Shown: positions 42,573 through 54,606, numbered from the stretch's first letter. The stretch is 64,000 nt of DNA from Anolis sagrei (GCF_037176765.1 NC_090034.1:93174500-93238499); one strand, 5' to 3'. Translations and numbers: made by a program. Notes: generated by a model not told the origin, from the letters alone.

Positions 42573-43346
42573 CAGTGGTTCTTAACCTTCCTAATGGCAT
42601 GACCCCTTAATACAGTTCCTCATGTTGTGGTGATCCCCAACCATAACATTATTTTCATTACTACTTCATGACTGTTATTTTGCTATTGTTATGAATCATA
42701 ATGTAAATATCTGATATGCATGATGTATTTTCATCGACTGGACCAAATTTGACACAAATACCCGATATGCCCAAATTTGAATACTGGTGGGGTTGGGAAG
42801 GAGTGGAGATTAATTTTGTCATTTGGGAGTTGTAGTTGCTGGGATTTATTGTTAAACTACAATCAAAGAACATTCTGAACTTCACCAATGATGGAATTGA
42901 GCCAAACTTGACACACAGAACTCCCATGACCAACAGAAAATACTGGAAGGGTTTGGTGGGCATTAACCTTGGGTTTTGGAGTTGTAGTTCACCTACATCC
43001 AAAGAGCACTGTAGACTCAAACAATGATGGATCTGGACCAAACTTGGCACAAATACTCAATATGCCCAAATGTGAACACTGGTGGGGTTTGGGGGAAATG
43101 GATCTTGACATTTGGGAGTTGTAGTCGCTGAGATTTATAGTTCACCTACAATCACAGCAGGAAGAGAGCTTTTGGTGGGAGGATTCGTTGTTTCCAAAGA
43201 GAGTACCGGTGGAGAGATCTTCAGCCTCCTCTACCAAAGGGGTTCCTAAGACCATCAGAAATATGTATTTTCTGATGGTCTTTAATGACCCCTCAACCCC
43301 CTTCACAACTCCCCTGGGGTCCCGATTCCCAAGTTGAGGAACACTG
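42573..43346. mobile_element. Non-autonomous hAT
   Basis: Ends 'cagtggttcttaaccttcc' and 'caagttgaggaacactg', flanks ggttagat and gaatagat (6 of 8). The right part contains the alternative interior also seen near 3,250-3,380 ('gagatcttcagc'). Confidence 0.82.
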
Positions 43347-43421
43347 GAATAGATGTAACATTTCACAATTGCATATACACAACAATATATTATTAATATT
43401 TGCTTCATATAACACATTATG

Positions 43422-43530
43422 TGAAGAGGAAGAAGAAGAAGAAGAAGAAAAAGAAGAAGAAGAAGAAGAAGAAGAAGAAGAAGAAGAAGAAGAAGAAGAA
43501 GAAGAATAGGAGGAGGAGGAGGAGGAGGAG
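43422..43530. repeat. (GAA)n then (AGG)n microsatellite
   Basis: About 85 bp of nearly pure GAA followed by about 22 bp of AGG. Open frames on both strands here are artefacts of the repeat. Confidence 0.95.
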
Positions 43531-43713
43531 ATGATAGGGAACATGTGGCCCTGCAGCCATAATAGGTAGGACTGAAATCTTTATCATGTCTAAACAGCAT
43601 GATGAAAGGTAAAGTATCTTGGGAACCGAATCCCATCAGCATCTACATAGCCATGTGTCCAACATTCATGACATAAATAGAGAATGTGCAAGCAAAGGCA
43701 AAGTAAAGAAGTA

Positions 43714-44128
43714 CAGCAGAGTTTTGCTTATCCGACATAAACAGACCAGCAGAATGTCAGATAAACAAAAATGTTTGATAATACGGTGTCTCCTACTGTT
43801 ACCCGTCTGATGCAGTGCTAGACACCTAGAATACAAACAACAAGGACTCAAAGGGTTAAGACAAGGCAATGCATCGGGGCTACAGCGTCCCAGCAGGAAG
43901 TGCCCGGATGCAGAAGAGAAGTGTGCAAATCACAGAGGGAAGGAAGGAGGATACTTCTGCTTCCAGTCCTTCCTCCTTTCCCCCTTTCCTCCCTCCTCCT
44001 CCCCTGAGTTGGGGAGTACTCCTTTAGTTGAAGGGGAAATGCTAGAAGAGCAGGGGGCGCATCAGATAAGACCGTCAGATAAGATGGAATGTCGGATATG
44101 CGAAGGTCGGATAAGCAAGACTCTACTA
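43714..44128. mobile_element. Tigger/pogo-like MITE
   Basis: Ends 'cagcagagttttgcttatcc' and 'ggataagcaagactctacta', TA on both sides. Its interior differs from the copy at 765 and includes a CT/GA-rich stretch. Confidence 0.82.
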
Positions 44129-44130
44129 TA

Positions 44131-45254
44131 CAGGGCTTGAAAGGTCTAGAAGTTTATAGTGGCCTCTGTGTTGGAACATTAGCCTCTGAAGATGCCCATA
44201 GAATGGCAAAATTGGCCTCATTCATGTAGATTTTTCAACTGAGTGCCTTATTTTGGAGTATTCCTTGATTTCCAATGCAACTTCTAATGGAATCTTGTGA
44301 ATGCAAAATAAATAACAAGAAAGAAAAATGTGTCCACGCATAGTAAAAGATTTGTTTGGTATCTATTCCCTCTCTTTTGCCAAAAAAGTATAACTCTCTG
44401 AGGTTGACAAAGCAAGAAATATTCTGTAGATGGGTATTTTTTTTTTAAAAAAAACTTGCATAGCAAAAGGTTTCTTAGGATGGTTTTTTGTTCCAAATTG
44501 ATTTAGTCCATTACAAAAAATAGTAGATAGCAAGTGCTACAATTCCAAAACTATTGACAACTCTCCAAGAGACAATTTTGTAAAATGGCTCTATTTCTTG
44601 GAAAGGTCTAGGACTGTAATTCTCCAACAATGAAGTTCTCAAAGGACATAATGAGCAATTTAATCCATTTTCTTTGCACTGCAAAAAAATCTTCACAAAC
44701 TCCAGTTTCTGAAGACTGCTGACATCTTGAGAGTTATTCTTTACAAAGTGTGTGTGGGGGCCAGATTGAAGAACTTTAAGTATATCTAGTAGAGCTGTGT
44801 GATCAATAAAAAAAGTTTCAAAAGCCATTACAAAATTAGGAGCACCAATGTTTTGTTTCTATAGTATTTCTAAAGTATCATTAGTAAATATTTCATTACT
44901 ACAATGGGAGTAATGAAATTTCGTTACTTTTTCATTATAGTAATTGCACAAGTGGGGAAACTTCAGGGGTTCCTTTTCCCCTCTGTTTTACAGCTATTGG
45001 GGTGAAACTTGCTGCAATGGTGGAACACATTTACCACTGTTGGCCCATTAAGTTTCAGACCTTTTCACCTACCCACAAATTTTTGGAAAAATTTCAAAGT
45101 TTTTATAAACAACATTTTTAAAGAGCTATTTCCTTGAATTTTCTACACATATAACAAGGGATTATTCCCCCAGACTTTCAGAAATATGCATACATCTACT
45201 GATTTTAGGGATTTTAAAAAAAGTTTTGACATAACAACTCTCCTATCTAGTATC
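44131..45254. other. Unassigned stretch, partly hAT-like
   Basis: From about 44,788 ('agtagagctgtgtgatcaat') the text resembles the interior of a TAGGGCTGTG-type hAT MITE, but both ends could not be fixed. The 105-codon minus-strand frame at 44,511-44,828 has no recognised domain. Confidence 0.35.
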
Positions 45255-45640
45255 CCAATGAAGAACAAGTTTAGGTTGTATCTAAAAGGACTTGTCATAG
45301 AGTTCATGCATACTGGACAGCTGTTAAGGAAACAATCCAAAGAATTTTGAAACAGAATATACCATTTTTACCAGATATATTTTTGTTGGGACTGGTGAAT
45401 AATGTCATCAATAAGAAATATATGGTTTTCTTTCAAAGTGCTATAAAAGTTGCCTGGATAGTCTATGTCAGATACTGGGAAGAAAGAATAATTTCATTTT
45501 TATTTGTAAGTGAATGGTTGACCAAACTGCTAAACTTTGCAGATTTTAATAAATTGACTTGTCTTCTTAGAAATAAAATAATACAATGTTTTCAAAATAC
45601 TTGGAAGCTTTTTGCAGAATATATATGGGAAATAGTACTG
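45255..45640 (+). mobile_element. L1 ORF2 C-terminal fragment
   Basis: The text KQNIPFLPDIFLLGLVNN then NKKYMVFFQSAIKVAW and RYWEE is typical of the end of L1 ORF2. It is related to the fragment at 58,650 and has no intact frame upstream. Confidence 0.7.
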
Positions 45641-45765
45641 TTCCATTATCCGGGTGGAGGTCAAAAGGGGGAACTAAAGAGAGAGGGATAGTCCATTTTA
45701 TGGGGGGCAGAGGGTGGGTTGAAAGAGTAAAACCATTTTCCCCTCATTTCCTGTTATTTCCCCCA

Positions 45766-45976
45766 GTTGTAGTTGCTGGGATTTATAGTTCACCCACAAT
45801 CAAAGAGCATGCTAAACGTCACGAACAATAGAATTGGGCCAAACTTCCCACACAGAATCCCCATGACCAACAGAAAATACTGTGTTTTCTGATGGTCTTT
45901 GGTGACCTGACACCCCCTCACAACCTCCCCCCCCCCCCCCCGCCATGGGTCCTGACCCCCAGGTTGAGAAACCCTG
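45766..45976. mobile_element. hAT right-end fragment
   Basis: It starts 'gttgtagttgctgggattta' and ends 'caggttgagaaaccctg'. Only the last ~210 bp of the element is present. Confidence 0.75.
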
Positions 45977-47713
45977 TCTTAAATAGTGTGCTCATCAAAT
46001 TCTCTTTAAGACATTTCCTTTTACAGAGTCTGTGCCACTTTTGGACTTAAAGGAAGTCTTTGTGCAGTTTATTACTTCCTTGTTCATTTACCACATTGGT
46101 ATCTTTTTTTTATTTATTGTCATTTCTCCAAACTGCTCTGTTTTCTTCTCAGTTTCCATTAACATTTTGGAATCACCCTAAGTGCGTTGACACTCTTAAC
46201 CACTGCTTGCAATTTGCTTTTATCAAATACTTTCTGTTTCGAGAAGCTGTCTCTTCTGAAACAGAGGTGACAGTACAAAATGATAGCACTTTGGAAAAAC
46301 CTTCAGGGACCGTCTAGATATTATCTTTATCCCAAGAGCTCCCACAAACAGGAGGGTGGCGAAACGCTGTTCCCTGTAAATGTGAACACAATCACTATGA
46401 ACAGCAAAAACTGCAAGATTTTCTGGTGCAGGAATATCCCGGTTCTGAGTCAAAAATCCGCATCTTCAAATGTCTATATTTCCCTGAACTCAGAAATCAT
46501 GGGATTTTTATCTGGGTTTCTTCCCAGGTTTTAAATGTCTGCTTCTGATTGGTTAGTTCCTAAAAAGAAGGTGACAGTAGAGTAGAACACAAAAATTTTG
46601 TGTGCCAGAAACTTCGTGAAATGTGGGCACATTTTCTCTGGTCAGGACAAAGTCATGGTTCCCTAGTCAACATTGTATTTGTTTTTGCAATAAGAGCAAT
46701 CAGGAACAGACACGTATAACCCAGGAACAGTGCCCTGTCTGTACAGATGACCCTGCAGCTTATATAACCCAGGAATGGAAATTATAGAAATATTTGCATC
46801 TTTGCATCTTAAGTTTAAAAAAACCTGAGATTTCTGGTGGAAATTCTGTGGTGTCCATCTTGGTGGGGGGAGGGGTGCAAAATCCCACAACAATGCAGCA
46901 AGTGTGGACGACGGAGGCAGAAATCTCGGGACCAACAAGCCTGTATCTGGACAATTTCTCAAGTCCCGGGTTGTTTGCCCCAACTAAAGCATGCAATTTG
47001 GTGCTGTCTGGAACTGCCCTAAGTGCCATGTGCCGATTCTATAGAATGCTAGGATTTCTTTTTCATGTGATGCTTAAAATTCTCTGCAAGATAGCTTTAC
47101 CATTCAATTGGAAGTAGACTGGGAATTTCAAATTCCTCCTCAAAGCACCTCTTAGGTTTCCATGACTAGCCAAATGTTTAGGGCAGCGTGAATACACCCC
47201 ATATTCACTTTTCATAAGAAAACTTTTGTTAGTAGTAGGTGTCACAAATTTCCTAGCTGCATGGGAAGTTCTGTGTTCATCCTTACATGAAAAAGAAGAT
47301 ATTTTGTTAGTTCTGTCTTTTTAAATAAATAAGAACTTTCCAAAGTTCACCCATTCTTCAGAACTTTGACCAAAAATTATTATGAGTTAGGCACATATTA
47401 AAATAGTCCTTCCAGGCAAAGCATAATGACTTCTCAAGCCTTTAAATGCTTGAAGCCCATGTCAGAGTTGAATTAAATTTCTCTTCTCCCCCCCCCCCCC
47501 CCCCGGCTCTCCCATAATGTGAATGTAGCAAACAGATACAACATGGTCCTTCTCAAACTAGGAATTGTTGGGGATTTTGGACAGGAATGTGGTGTAATAT
47601 ATTTTAGTTTGGCATGGAAGAATTTGCCAAAATTCATTGGAAAAAAACCCATAATTGCTAAGATTTCAAATGTTTAAACTTCACCAAACTTCTGACTAAG
47701 CAGCAGCTACTTG
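45977..47713. other. Unassigned 1.7-kb stretch
   Basis: No gene or repeat was recognised. Short frames at 46,280-46,534 and 46,794-47,117 show no domain and no splice context. A poly-C run lies at about 47,488-47,505. Confidence 0.35.
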
Positions 47714-47848
47714 CAGTGGTTCTCAACCTGGGGTCCCCAGATGCTTTTGGCCTACAACTCCCAGAAATCCCAGCCAGTTTACCAGCTGTTAGGATCTCTG
47801 GGAGTTGAAGGCCTAAAACATCTGGGGACCCCAGGTTGAGAACCACTG
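47714..47848. mobile_element. Short palindromic hAT MITE
   Basis: Same subfamily as 19,910 and 62,913: 'cagtggttctcaacctgggg' and its inverted copy. The flanking 8-mers no longer match. Confidence 0.8.
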
Positions 47849-48168
47849 AAGCAATTGAGGTCTATTCTCCTGTTGATTGTGTTGCAGAAGACCTATATTT
47901 TTACCATTAATGGGAGCCAGCAATCTCCGGTGTGACAGTCAGATGCAGAATCTCTGTCACATTTCTTCCTTGCACCGCAAATCATTTGCAGGAAACAGGT
48001 GTAAACATTGATCTTCTGAATCTCACTTGACAGGACAGAACAGAAAATGAAATTGGCATTAGTTCCTAGATAGATTCCAAGATAAATATGCATATTCATG
48101 GTTAGTTTCTGCCTCCCCACAACATTTTGAGCAAGGCTTAGTATGTGAGCTGTCCATGTTCTCTATAA

Positions 48169-48310
48169 CAGAGTTTCTCAAACTGAACTCCTCCAGATGT
48201 TTTGAATTTCAAATCCCACAATTCCCAACACCCGGTAAGCTGGCTGGGATTTCTGGGAACTGAAGTCCAAAAACACCTGAAGGAGCACAGTTTCCTATAG
48301 AGAAACTTTA
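48169..48310. mobile_element. Short hAT MITE, second subfamily
   Basis: It starts 'cagagtttctcaaactgaac' after ctctataa and resembles the copy at 20,137. The right end is altered. Confidence 0.65.
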
Positions 48311-48357
48311 TTCTATAGGAAATGTTGAAAGCCATTAGCCTCACTTAAGCTATTTTG

Positions 48358-48889
48358 TAGGGCTGGGCGGTTTCGTTTCGTTAATTCGTAATTCATTAAT
48401 AATTCGTTAATTTTTTCAATTACAAAACGATAACGAACCATTCTGGAGCAATTTTTTAAAAAAACGAATTTTTAAACACGTTTTGTAAATGCTTCGTATT
48501 TCGTTATTGTATTCGTTTCGTTATTGTTCTGAGGTCGTTTCGTTATTATTTCCGCATGTCTGGGGCAAGTTTTTTGTTTAATTAGTGAAAAAAAATTATA
48601 ATATCACACCAACAGTCAACAACAGAGGGAGAGGGAAGCTTCAGAAGTTTTTGGAGGTTTTTTAGCGTATTTCGCGGTCACGTCCGCCATTAACGAATCG
48701 ATTCGTTATTGTTTCGGAAATCAATTCGTTAATGTTTTGTAATTTTTTTCACATTTACGAAATTTCGTAAATATCGAACTTTTTAAAAGGAAAATTTTGT
48801 AATTATTTTAAATATCGAAACAAACCCCCCCCCCCCCCCAAATACAAATCGATTTTAGAAACAAATTTTTCCGTTGTTACCCAGGCCTA
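48358..48889. mobile_element. AT-rich hAT MITE with 'cgttaattcg' repeats
   Basis: Ends 'tagggctgggcggtttcg' and 'gttacccaggccta', flanked by a perfect 8-bp ctattttg (48350-48357 and 48890-48897). The interior is full of inverted 'ttcgttaat' and 'attaacgaa' words and has a poly-C run. Confidence 0.85.
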
Positions 48890-49096
48890 CTATTTTGCTG
48901 TCGACTCCTGTTTATTGGAAAAACTGGGTTTGACTGCCCTCTACTTGTCTGTCTCAGAATTTCCTCCTGAAACAGCCACAAGAAGTGTACCATGAGTGTG
49001 GACTGCTAACATAAGTCTGCATCCGCACTGCCATATAATGCAGTTTAGGTGAAGACTTAGAAAATTTGGCTCTGTACTTGACTTTTTTATGTAGTA

Positions 49097-50215
49097 CAGT
49101 GGAATCTCTGTAGCTAGTGGAACTAGCTGTGGAATGAGCTGTGGCACAGATAGTTAGTAACCAGCTGCATTAAATCGCTACTGACCAAGAGGTCATGTGT
49201 TCGAAGCCAGCCTGGGTCAGAGTAAGCTCCCGATCATTAATAGTCTAGCTTTCTGTTGACCTATGAAGCTCGAAAGACAGTTGCATCTGTCAAGTAGGAA
49301 AATTAGATACCACTTTATGTGGGGAGGCTAATTTAACTAATTTATGACACCATAAAACCTCCCAGCAGCTTGTGTAAGAATGAGGAAGTACTCCATCAAG
49401 GACTCAGTGTCACAAGTGGACAGTGAAGTGACGGCTCCCCTTGTGGCCAGAATCGAGCATACCCTCATGACGCCGGAAAAGCTGGAATGTTAAATTGCCT
49501 CTGTGTCTGTCTATATATGTTGTATGACTAAATGACATTGAATGTTTGCCATGTATATGTTCATTGTAATCTGCCCTGAGTCCCCTGTGGGGTGAGAAGG
49601 GCGGAATATAAATACTGTAAATAAATAAATAAATAAAATTTTAAGAGTTCCAACTTAAGAGTGTTTTCGAGTGCCAGAGGGAGAGCTAGCACCAAAGTAC
49701 AAGGCTTTAAGTCTTCAAGGGAGCAGCCTCCAAGCTTCATGTTCTTGACTGCTTTGGGAGATTGCTGACTGCTTTGATCTTGTCCATTCTGAGGAGTTGA
49801 TTTTATGTGGTTTTATTCCGGGTTTGTTTGGCTTCATGAAGAGAGAGAGGGAGAAAGAACAAAAGAGGGTGGGAGGCTGGAATAAGAAGAAAATGATGAA
49901 GAAAATGATGCTTCTGCCTTCACTTTGTGCTTTGAGTTTCCTTGCCGCAACTTTGTGCTTCTAACATTGTGCAACCACTTCGTGCTTCTACCATTTAAAA
50001 TTTGATATTTCTTTTTTATTGTTCCATGTGGATGTGCATTTATACATTATTTCTTATTTATAAAGTACATTTTTTCTTATTCAAAAACACATAAAAATTT
50101 GGTGAGGTCATGTATTTCAATGCATTTCAATGGGAAAATTCACTTTTAGATGAAAGCATTTGAGTTAAGAGCTCAGTCATGGAACGACTTGAACTCTTGA
50201 GTCAAGGTATCACTG
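49097..50215. mobile_element. Mariner-like element remnant, split by a SINE
   Basis: Ends 'cagtggaatctctgtag' and 'caaggtatcactg', TA on both sides. The text 'catttcaatgggaaaattca' and 'gagttaagagctcagtcatg' is typical of a mariner MITE. No transposase frame remains. Confidence 0.6.
49145..49642 (+). mobile_element. tRNA-headed SINE with L2-like tail, sense copy
   Basis: Head 'tagttagtaaccagctgcat' and 'gaccaagaggtcatgtgttc' (A and B boxes), tail 'gccctgagtcccctgtgggg' then (TAAA)n. About 500 bp, the clearest full copy in the window. Confidence 0.8.
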
Positions 50216-50239
50216 TATATACTTCTGAATGGTAGATTT

Positions 50240-51200
50240 GTAAAAAACATATATGCTTCCCCCAGAATATTTTGAGACTCCTAAGACTTCCCCACCTGGG
50301 AAAGTATCCCACTGGTGCATTGCAGCACACCAAAATACCCGGGAGTTATTCTGGACTCACAAAAAGCACTGATTGATTATCAAGAAAAGAGTAGTGCTAG
50401 AAATAATATCCCATGAAAGCTCACTGGCACAACCTGGGGATCACAACTGGACACAGTGAAGACACCTGCCATTGTGCTTTGCTCCTCTGCTGCTGAATAT
50501 GTATGTCCAGTGTGGAATACATCTCACCACATTAAAACAGTGTATGTAGTTCTTAAAGAGACATGTGGCATTATCACAGGATGTCTACGCTGTTGGACAA
50601 ATTATACTGTTTAACTAGTATTGCACCACCTTACAGCTGTTGGGAAGTAGCATCCAATAATGAAAGGATCAAGGCAGTGACATCTCCAGCCTACCTTCTG
50701 TTCAGATATTAGCCAGTATGCCAATGTCTTAAATCAAGAAATAGTTTTCTAAGATCCACAGAGATACTCACAGGAACACCTCAGCAAGCAAGAGTCCAAA
50801 AGTGGCAGGCTCAAACTTGAAACCTCAATCAGTTACTGATATCAGATGAGAAACTCCCTCCTGGGCATACAGAAGACTGGGTGACTTGGAAGGCCCTGCA
50901 TAAACTGTGCTCTGATGCCACAAGATGCAGAGCCAAGCTTAAGAAATAGGGCAACAAAGTGGAATCCACAACATTCGAGTGCGGAGAAGAGCAAACCATG
51001 GACCACTTACTACAATGCAGTCTGAGCCCTGCCACATGCACAATGGAGGATCTTCTTACAGCGACACCAGAGGCACTCCAAGCAGCCAGCTTTCTGTAAA
51101 AGGAAATTTAGAGCAATGCCAAGTTTTAAACTTGGTTTGTGATTTTAATGCATTATAAATGTATTCTCAATTTGTTCCTGACACGATAAATAAATACTGA
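50240..51200 (+). mobile_element. Non-LTR LINE 3' end (possibly Vingi/Ingi-like)
   Basis: Broken frames show an RT C-terminal pattern: LLCC.ICMSSVEYIS, ITGC-like, LDKLYCLTSIAPP, CGEEQTMDHLLQCSL and TMEDLLTATPEA. The tail 'tcctgacacgataaataaat' resembles the ACA-type SINE tail. The clade name is from memory and uncertain. Confidence 0.6.
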
Positions 51201-51289
51201 GTATTTGTAGAAGTCCTAAGTTGTGGTTAGGTACAGAAAAGAACTGGATGTGAGTGAATGAATTGAGGCACAACCCACGCATGATGGAA

Positions 51290-51900
51290 GTACTGTTGGA
51301 CAGGGTGAAAACCAGACTGGGACTTGGATCATTGTCTAAGTGCCTATTCTATTGGATTGTACTAGAGTCAGCCTGACTCTTGGAAGGTTAAGGAGGTCTG
51401 GTGGCCAGGAGTGTTTTTGGTCATCTTTAACTGGTGTACCAACTGTACCTTTTGTGGAAGATGTCATGCATTAATAGTCTCCTAATTGGATCACCATAGG
51501 GCACTCTGCATAAACCTGCCCTTGTAGCTACAGCAACAAAATGCAACAGCCAGATTGCCTCCTCCCATATGAGCCTGCGCAGAATTTGAAATCCTCATTG
51601 CATGTGCCAGCAATGCACAGAGTTAGGTTGGTGTGCACACTGAACAGAGCTTTCTCTGTAGCAGCTCTCCAATGATAGAACTCCCTGCCCATGCACTTTA
51701 TTTTAGCTCCATCTGTTCTGAGCTTCTGGGGGGCAGCTAAAACAGTGTTGCTCCACATGACCGTTAATGTTAGGAACTTCTCCATTTTGACTGTTTTGCA
51801 ACTGTGTTTTAGGATTGTTTTGAGACTTGGCATTTTAAAAAGTGTGTGTGCCTTAATGTGTTTCAGACATTAGCTTTGTACTGTTTTAATTAGTTTGTTT
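51290..51900 (+). mobile_element. Diverged L2-like LINE fragment
   Basis: The 'ctttctctgtagcagctctc' block and following 'gaactccctgccca' correspond to the ORF2 C-terminus seen at 54,040 and 59,895, with much decay. Confidence 0.5.
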
Positions 51901-52174
51901 GCTTGTTCTTGTGAGCTTAGAGGCAACATTGACATATAGCTTAAACAAACCAACAAACAAGCAAATGCTTATTTTCTAAAAATGTCTGCATGGCAACTCT
52001 GGTAAACCAGAAATAAACTTTGTGTGCTGGTTGGTTGCTACTGTTGTTGTTTTAAAACCAGATGTCAGTCCCACATGCATGATACAGAATCATTCACACA
52101 TATACACATGACAACATTGTTTTTTTAAAGAAAAAATACATTGCAACCCATAGATCTGATATCCACAATTAACC

Positions 52175-52345
52175 ATGCTCCAAAAACTACCCTCTCCAAG
52201 TGGTTGTGGGGCTGTCCTCAAAGGCAAATGGGATCATAAACCCGCAAAGGTCCTGGAAAATGAACATGCAAAAATACTGTGGGACTTTCAAATCCAGACT
52301 GACAAAGTTTTGGAACACAATACACCAGACATCACAATTGTGAAA
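52175..52345 (+). mobile_element. Fragment of a LINE C-terminal domain (possibly RLE type)
   Basis: A frame reads GCGAVLKGKWDHKPAKVLEN then ILWDFQIQTDKVLEHNTPDI. The NxPD pattern after a 'WD.QIQTD' strand recalls restriction-like endonuclease ends of R2/R4-type LINEs. Only about 57 codons remain; the assignment rests on pattern memory. Confidence 0.4.
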
Positions 52346-52503
52346 AAAAATTGGTGTTCTACAAATAGGCCGAGGGGTGAGGTTGAGGCTCAGTTCCCTG
52401 CCAAAGGAACAGGCTGAGAGTCCAGTGCCTGGTGTGCTCCACTTTGGCAGGGAACTGAGTCTCAACCTCAACCCCTCAGCCTATTTGTAGAACACCAATT
52501 TTT
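52346..52503. repeat. Long hairpin: ~60-bp arms
   Basis: 52346-52406 ('aattggtgttctacaaatag..ccctgccaaag') is repeated inverted at 52442-52503 ('ctttggcaggg..aacaccaatt') around a 35-bp loop. Only a few bases differ between arms. Confidence 0.85.
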
Positions 52504-52812
52504 GTAATGTGAAGATAAATAGAATCGGCTTCAGAGGTGGGAAGAGATTTATATAATGAATGATTTATTTTTATCAGGAAAACCCACTCAACTGGAACAA
52601 TTAATGAATGCAGCCAATTAATCCATCTTGAGTGCAATTAATGCAAGTAAATACATTTCAGATGAGTATAATCAGAAAAGGACACCCACACTCTTGAAGA
52701 GCTTTAATGTTATTTAATGTTATATGAATGAATTTGTAATTTTAAAATAAATCAAACTAAATGGCAAGTTTCAAAAGTATGTTGGATAATTCAGGAAGTA
52801 AAATTTGGAATG
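52504..52812. other. Spacer without recognised features
   Basis: AT-rich; no gene or repeat seen. Confidence 0.35.
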
Positions 52813-53197
52813 TTAAATGGCAGATCTTTTGGTCTTCAGGCATGAAACTGTCAGGCTCTTCCACCAGTTACTCATCTTCTCAGCACAGTTTCTTCTTCTC
52901 CTGATTTGCAGCAGTGATGGAGGCTTTCTGGTCCTTGGCGTCCAAACTGTGTGTGAGTTGAGGGCTGTACTCAGGTTTTCTAGGTTCTGTGTCCTCCAGA
53001 CATGCAAATTCACTGTACTTTTGCCATATAAGCAGCCTTTCCTCAAAGTTCAGTTTCTTCTGCAGGGCTGCAGCAATGACAGCCACTTGGTCAACAATGG
53101 AATCCATAATAAATATGGATTCACGTCCCACAGATGTGCCCTGCCTTCGAAGTTGTGGCGATGTCTCCCAGGATTTGGCAGGACAATGCCTTCCCAC
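52813..53197 (-). pseudogene. SPATA31-like locus, 3' part
   Basis: Minus-strand frames contain MDSIVDQVAVIAAALQKKL, NFEERLLIWQKYSE and AANQEKKKLC. The text is charged and helical and fits the distal part of a SPATA31-like protein, but a 138-bp tandem array and an L2 insertion separate it from the recognisable repeats, and frame continuity is lost. Confidence 0.4.
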
Positions 53198-53627
53198 TCA
53201 GTCTGTTGCCTCTCCTTTGCCTTTGTCAGGCACTTGGTTGGTCACGTTTTTCACTCCTTGCCCTCTGGTAGTTCCTCCCTACGAGATCCTCATAGGAAGA
53301 CTGAGACTCAAAATGAGGAGGTGGCAAGAGGGCAAGATCCATATCTCTGTGATTGAAATCTGTGCCCTTTTGGTTTTGAAAGGGTTTTTTATTGCTCCTT
53401 TCTGACCAAGAGATGGATTCTTTTCTCTAAGCCAAGGTCATCATTGTTGTTCTAACCTGCAGGGAGCTAGAAGGGTTCTCCGGTGCACTGCCCTGCACTA
53501 AGAGCCAAACAGCTTCTAGGGAGGAAAGAGAACTCTACTGTCTGGAAGGCTTTGACGGCAGAGAAGAGGAAGCTGTTCTCTACTCAACCTTATCCTGGAC
53601 TTCCTCTTGCTGCTCCCACTGCCAGCA

Positions 53628-54562
53628 CAATTGGGTGGTGTCTATCGTCCACCATTGCTTCGATCCTTGTCTTACTCCTTTCTGATGACTCGGAATGGGA
53701 TTGTTCAGTTTCCCCAATGAGTAATAAGTCTCTTGATGTCATTGGCACAAGTGGTTGCAGCAGCCGAACTGGGTGGTGTCTATCGTCCACCATTGCTTCA
53801 ATCCTTGTCTTACTCCTTTCTGATCTCTTGGAATGGGATTGTTCAGTTTCCCCAATGAGTAGTAAGTCTCTTGATGTCATTGGCAAAAGTGGTTGCCGCA
53901 GCCCAACTGAGTGGTGTCTATCGTACACCATTGCTTTGATCGTTGTCTTACTCCTTTCTGATCTCTTGGAATGGGATTGTTCAGTTTCTTGATGTCACTG
54001 GCACTACCTGCATGACCGCATCTCCGTCTATGAACCCACATGATCGCTTCGGTCATCTGGGGAGGCCCTGCTCATGATCCCACCTGCGTCACAAGCGCGC
54101 TTGGTGGGGACTCGAGACAGGGCCTTCTCTGTGGCGGCTCCCCGACTCTGAAACGCCCTCCCAAAAGATCTCAGACAGGCCCCTACATTGGCAGTCTTCA
54201 GAAAGAATTTGAAGACCTGGCTATTCCGATGTGCCTTCTCAGATTAGGAATCTCCAATACCAAGTCCTAGAAGTACTTTAGTAGAATTAAGATTGCTGCA
54301 CTCTGCACACTGCACTTACTTATAATCCTGCATACCTCCTGCCACATCAGCACTTTTAATCTTGTACCCATTACTCTGGCCCGGCCCAGTTTTTATAGTG
54401 TCTTGATGTATTGTTTTATTGTTGTTGTTTATACTGCTTAGCTGTTTTTAATTTGTTTTTAATTTGCTTTATGTATTGTATTGTTCTATTGTGTTTTGAG
54501 GCCTTGGCCTATGTAAGCCGCATCGAGTCCTTCGGGAGATGCTAGCGGGGTACAAATAAAGC

Positions 54563-54606
<44 letters not shown>

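Noticed and set aside
43142-43642. Long frames on both strands rich in Ser, Leu or Glu
   Set aside because: They are translations of the GAA/AGG microsatellite, not a gene.
44511-44828. 105-codon minus-strand frame with a hydrophobic end
   Set aside because: No domain, no splice context, and part of it overlaps hAT-like text.
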